Positions 13,714 to 14,486 of a stretch of DNA of 14,486 nucleotides are shown here, in pieces. Made by a program: the position numbers and the translations under genes. The notes beneath the pieces are model-generated. The model saw only the letters and a program-made list of their open reading frames with translations. It made no database searches and had not been told where the DNA came from. The DNA lies in the NCBI GenBank assembly GCA_014872655.1, contig WHHJ01000052.1, positions 1-14,486 of the forward strand, written 5' to 3'. The stretch's first letter is position 1, and each line of letters opens with the position of its first letter. Origin of the DNA: Clostridia bacterium. GTDB lineage: Bacteria; Bacillota; Clostridia; Oscillospirales; UBA644.

Positions 13714-14460
13714 ATGAAAAACTTGATATTAACAAACGAGAAAAAAAATATTGTATATGCGGCACAAGTTCTCAAAAGCGGAGGTCTTGTCGCCATTCCT
13801 ACAGAAACCGTATACGGACTGGCCGCAAATGCGCTGGACCAAGAAGCTGTCTCCCATATTTTTAAGGCCAAGGGACGCCCTGCGGACAATCCGCTAATCG
13901 TACATATTGCAAAAAAAGAAGACTTGGAAAAATATGCCTATGTCAATGAAAAGGCATGGGCCTGCGCGGAACGTTTCTGGCCAGGGCCATTGACGATGAT
14001 CTTACCTAAAAAAGAATGCATCCCGGATATTGTCAGCGCAGGACTTGACACCGTCGCCGTCCGGCTGCCTGCCAATGAAACAGCAAGACAAATCATTTTG
14101 GAATCCGGCCTCCCTTTAGCGGCCCCCAGCGCCAATATATCCGGCAGACCTTCCCCAACGTGCGCCGAACATGTTTACCATGATTTTGGAGAATCAATTG
14201 ACGCCATTATTGATGCAGGGCCTTGCGTATGCGGTGTAGAATCCACGGTGATTACACTTGCTTCAGATCCTCCGGTATTATTACGTCCCGGATTTGTTAC
14301 CCCGGAACAATTAAAAGACATTTTATCGGATTTGCAAATCTCCCCTGCCGTTTTACATGAATTGCCACAAAATGCAAAAGTGTTGTCTCCCGGATTAAAA
14401 CACAAACACTATGCGCCAAAAGCACAAACAACCAACGTGCGCCGAACATGTTTACCATGA
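13714..14460 (+). CDS. ywlC: Threonylcarbamoyl-AMP synthase (Sua5/YwlC type), 3' end corrupted by a repeat at the window edge
   Basis: It makes threonylcarbamoyl-AMP from threonine, bicarbonate and ATP, the first step of the t6A37 modification of ANN-reading tRNAs. The YrdC domain fills about residues 10-205: AIPTETVYGLAANA (28-41), the KAKGRP loop (51-56), FWPGPLT (88-94), VAVRLP (114-119), PLAAPSANISGRPSPT (134-149) and GVESTVI (174-180). SPGLKHKHYAPKA (225-237) is the linker that opens the C-terminal Sua5 domain, so a normal protein would be about 340-350 residues. Here residues 241-248 are read out of frame from a second copy of bases 14155-14209, and the TGA at 14458 is an artefact of that. 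The GGAG touches the ATG at 13714; a TTG at 13723, 9 bases away, is a possible true start. Confidence 0.9.
   Translation: MKNLILTNEKKNIVYAAQVLKSGGLVAIPTETVYGLAANALDQEAVSHIFKAKGRPADNPLIVHIAKKEDLEKYAYVNEKAWACAERFWPGPLTMILPKKECIPDIVSAGLDTVAVRLPANETARQIILESGLPLAAPSANISGRPSPTCAEHVYHDFGESIDAIIDAGPCVCGVESTVITLASDPPVLLRPGFVTPEQLKDILSDLQISPAVLHELPQNAKVLSPGLKHKHYAPKAQTTNVRRTCLP
14155..14209 (+). repeat. Direct repeat, copy 1 (internal to the Sua5 gene)
   Basis: These 55 bases recur exactly at 14432-14486. In this copy they encode the in-frame YrdC-domain segment after SGRPSP, so this is the authentic location. Confidence 0.95.
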
Positions 14461-14486
14461 TTTTGGAGAATCAATTGACGCCATTA
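14432..14486 (+). repeat. Direct repeat, copy 2 (end of window)
   Basis: Exact copy of 14155-14209, offset by 277 bases and running to the last base. It is out of frame (277 is not a multiple of 3) and truncates the Sua5 gene. A 55-base overlap equals a common de Bruijn k-mer length, so an assembly-graph join is more likely than a true tandem duplication. Confidence 0.9.

Noticed and set aside
1..14486. A defence island, CRISPR array, prophage or transposon
   Set aside because: No repeat-spacer array, transposase, integrase, phage structural gene or nuclease-helicase set is visible; the genes are mostly housekeeping, transport and surface functions.

Overview
The window reads as a chromosomal piece of a low-GC Firmicute of class Clostridia, probably a gut anaerobe of the Oscillospiraceae/Lachnospiraceae sort. 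The reasons are strong AGGAGG-type ribosome binding sites, near-consensus sigma-A promoters, AT-rich gaps, and the families present: a sigma-70-like protein with a C-terminal winged-helix extension, a PRK06851-type P-loop protein, and a BirA repressor/ligase beside bioY. No rRNA, tRNA, CRISPR array, insertion sequence or phage gene was found. The end of the window looks like the end of a metagenome contig, because its last 55 bases repeat bases 14155-14209 exactly and cut the final gene short.

Left part (1-3194), all on the minus strand. A gene for an ECF-like sigma factor fused to a winged-helix/effector extension (199-1863) is interrupted by two in-frame stop codons, TAG and TAA, with no frameshift, so it looks like a recently broken gene. 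Upstream of it are rpmE (ribosomal protein L31, with its own consensus promoter, terminator and a short leader that can fold two ways) and an acpP-ruvX pair coupled by a TGATG overlap. The pair is driven by one perfect promoter and one second candidate promoter.

Middle (3195-6239), plus strand. A tightly overlapping set GNAT acetyltransferase - DUF1294 membrane protein - birA is followed by a 61-residue unknown protein and bioY. Directly before bioY lies a perfect 12-bp inverted repeat with a 14-bp spacer. Its right arm contains the -35 box, which is the expected BirA operator: birA and its regulated biotin-uptake target sit side by side. A strong bidirectional terminator separates bioY from the convergent gene.

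Right part. A 1691-residue lipoprotein (6240-11315, minus) keeps the whole LacZ-type GH2 domain plan but has lost the acid/base Glu (now Gln505) and, by motif alignment, the nucleophile Glu (now Asp592), together with substrate-pocket residues. It also carries C-terminal ricin/beta-trefoil-like repeats. It looks like a surface-anchored carbohydrate-binding pseudo-enzyme and is the most interesting object here. A divergent non-coding gap holds a hairpin-bearing leader for this gene and a perfect promoter for a PRK06851-type ATPase (11870-12943), whose second half is a degenerate copy of its first. A divergent ZIP-like transporter (minus) and a truncated Sua5/YwlC threonylcarbamoyl-AMP synthase (plus) finish the window.
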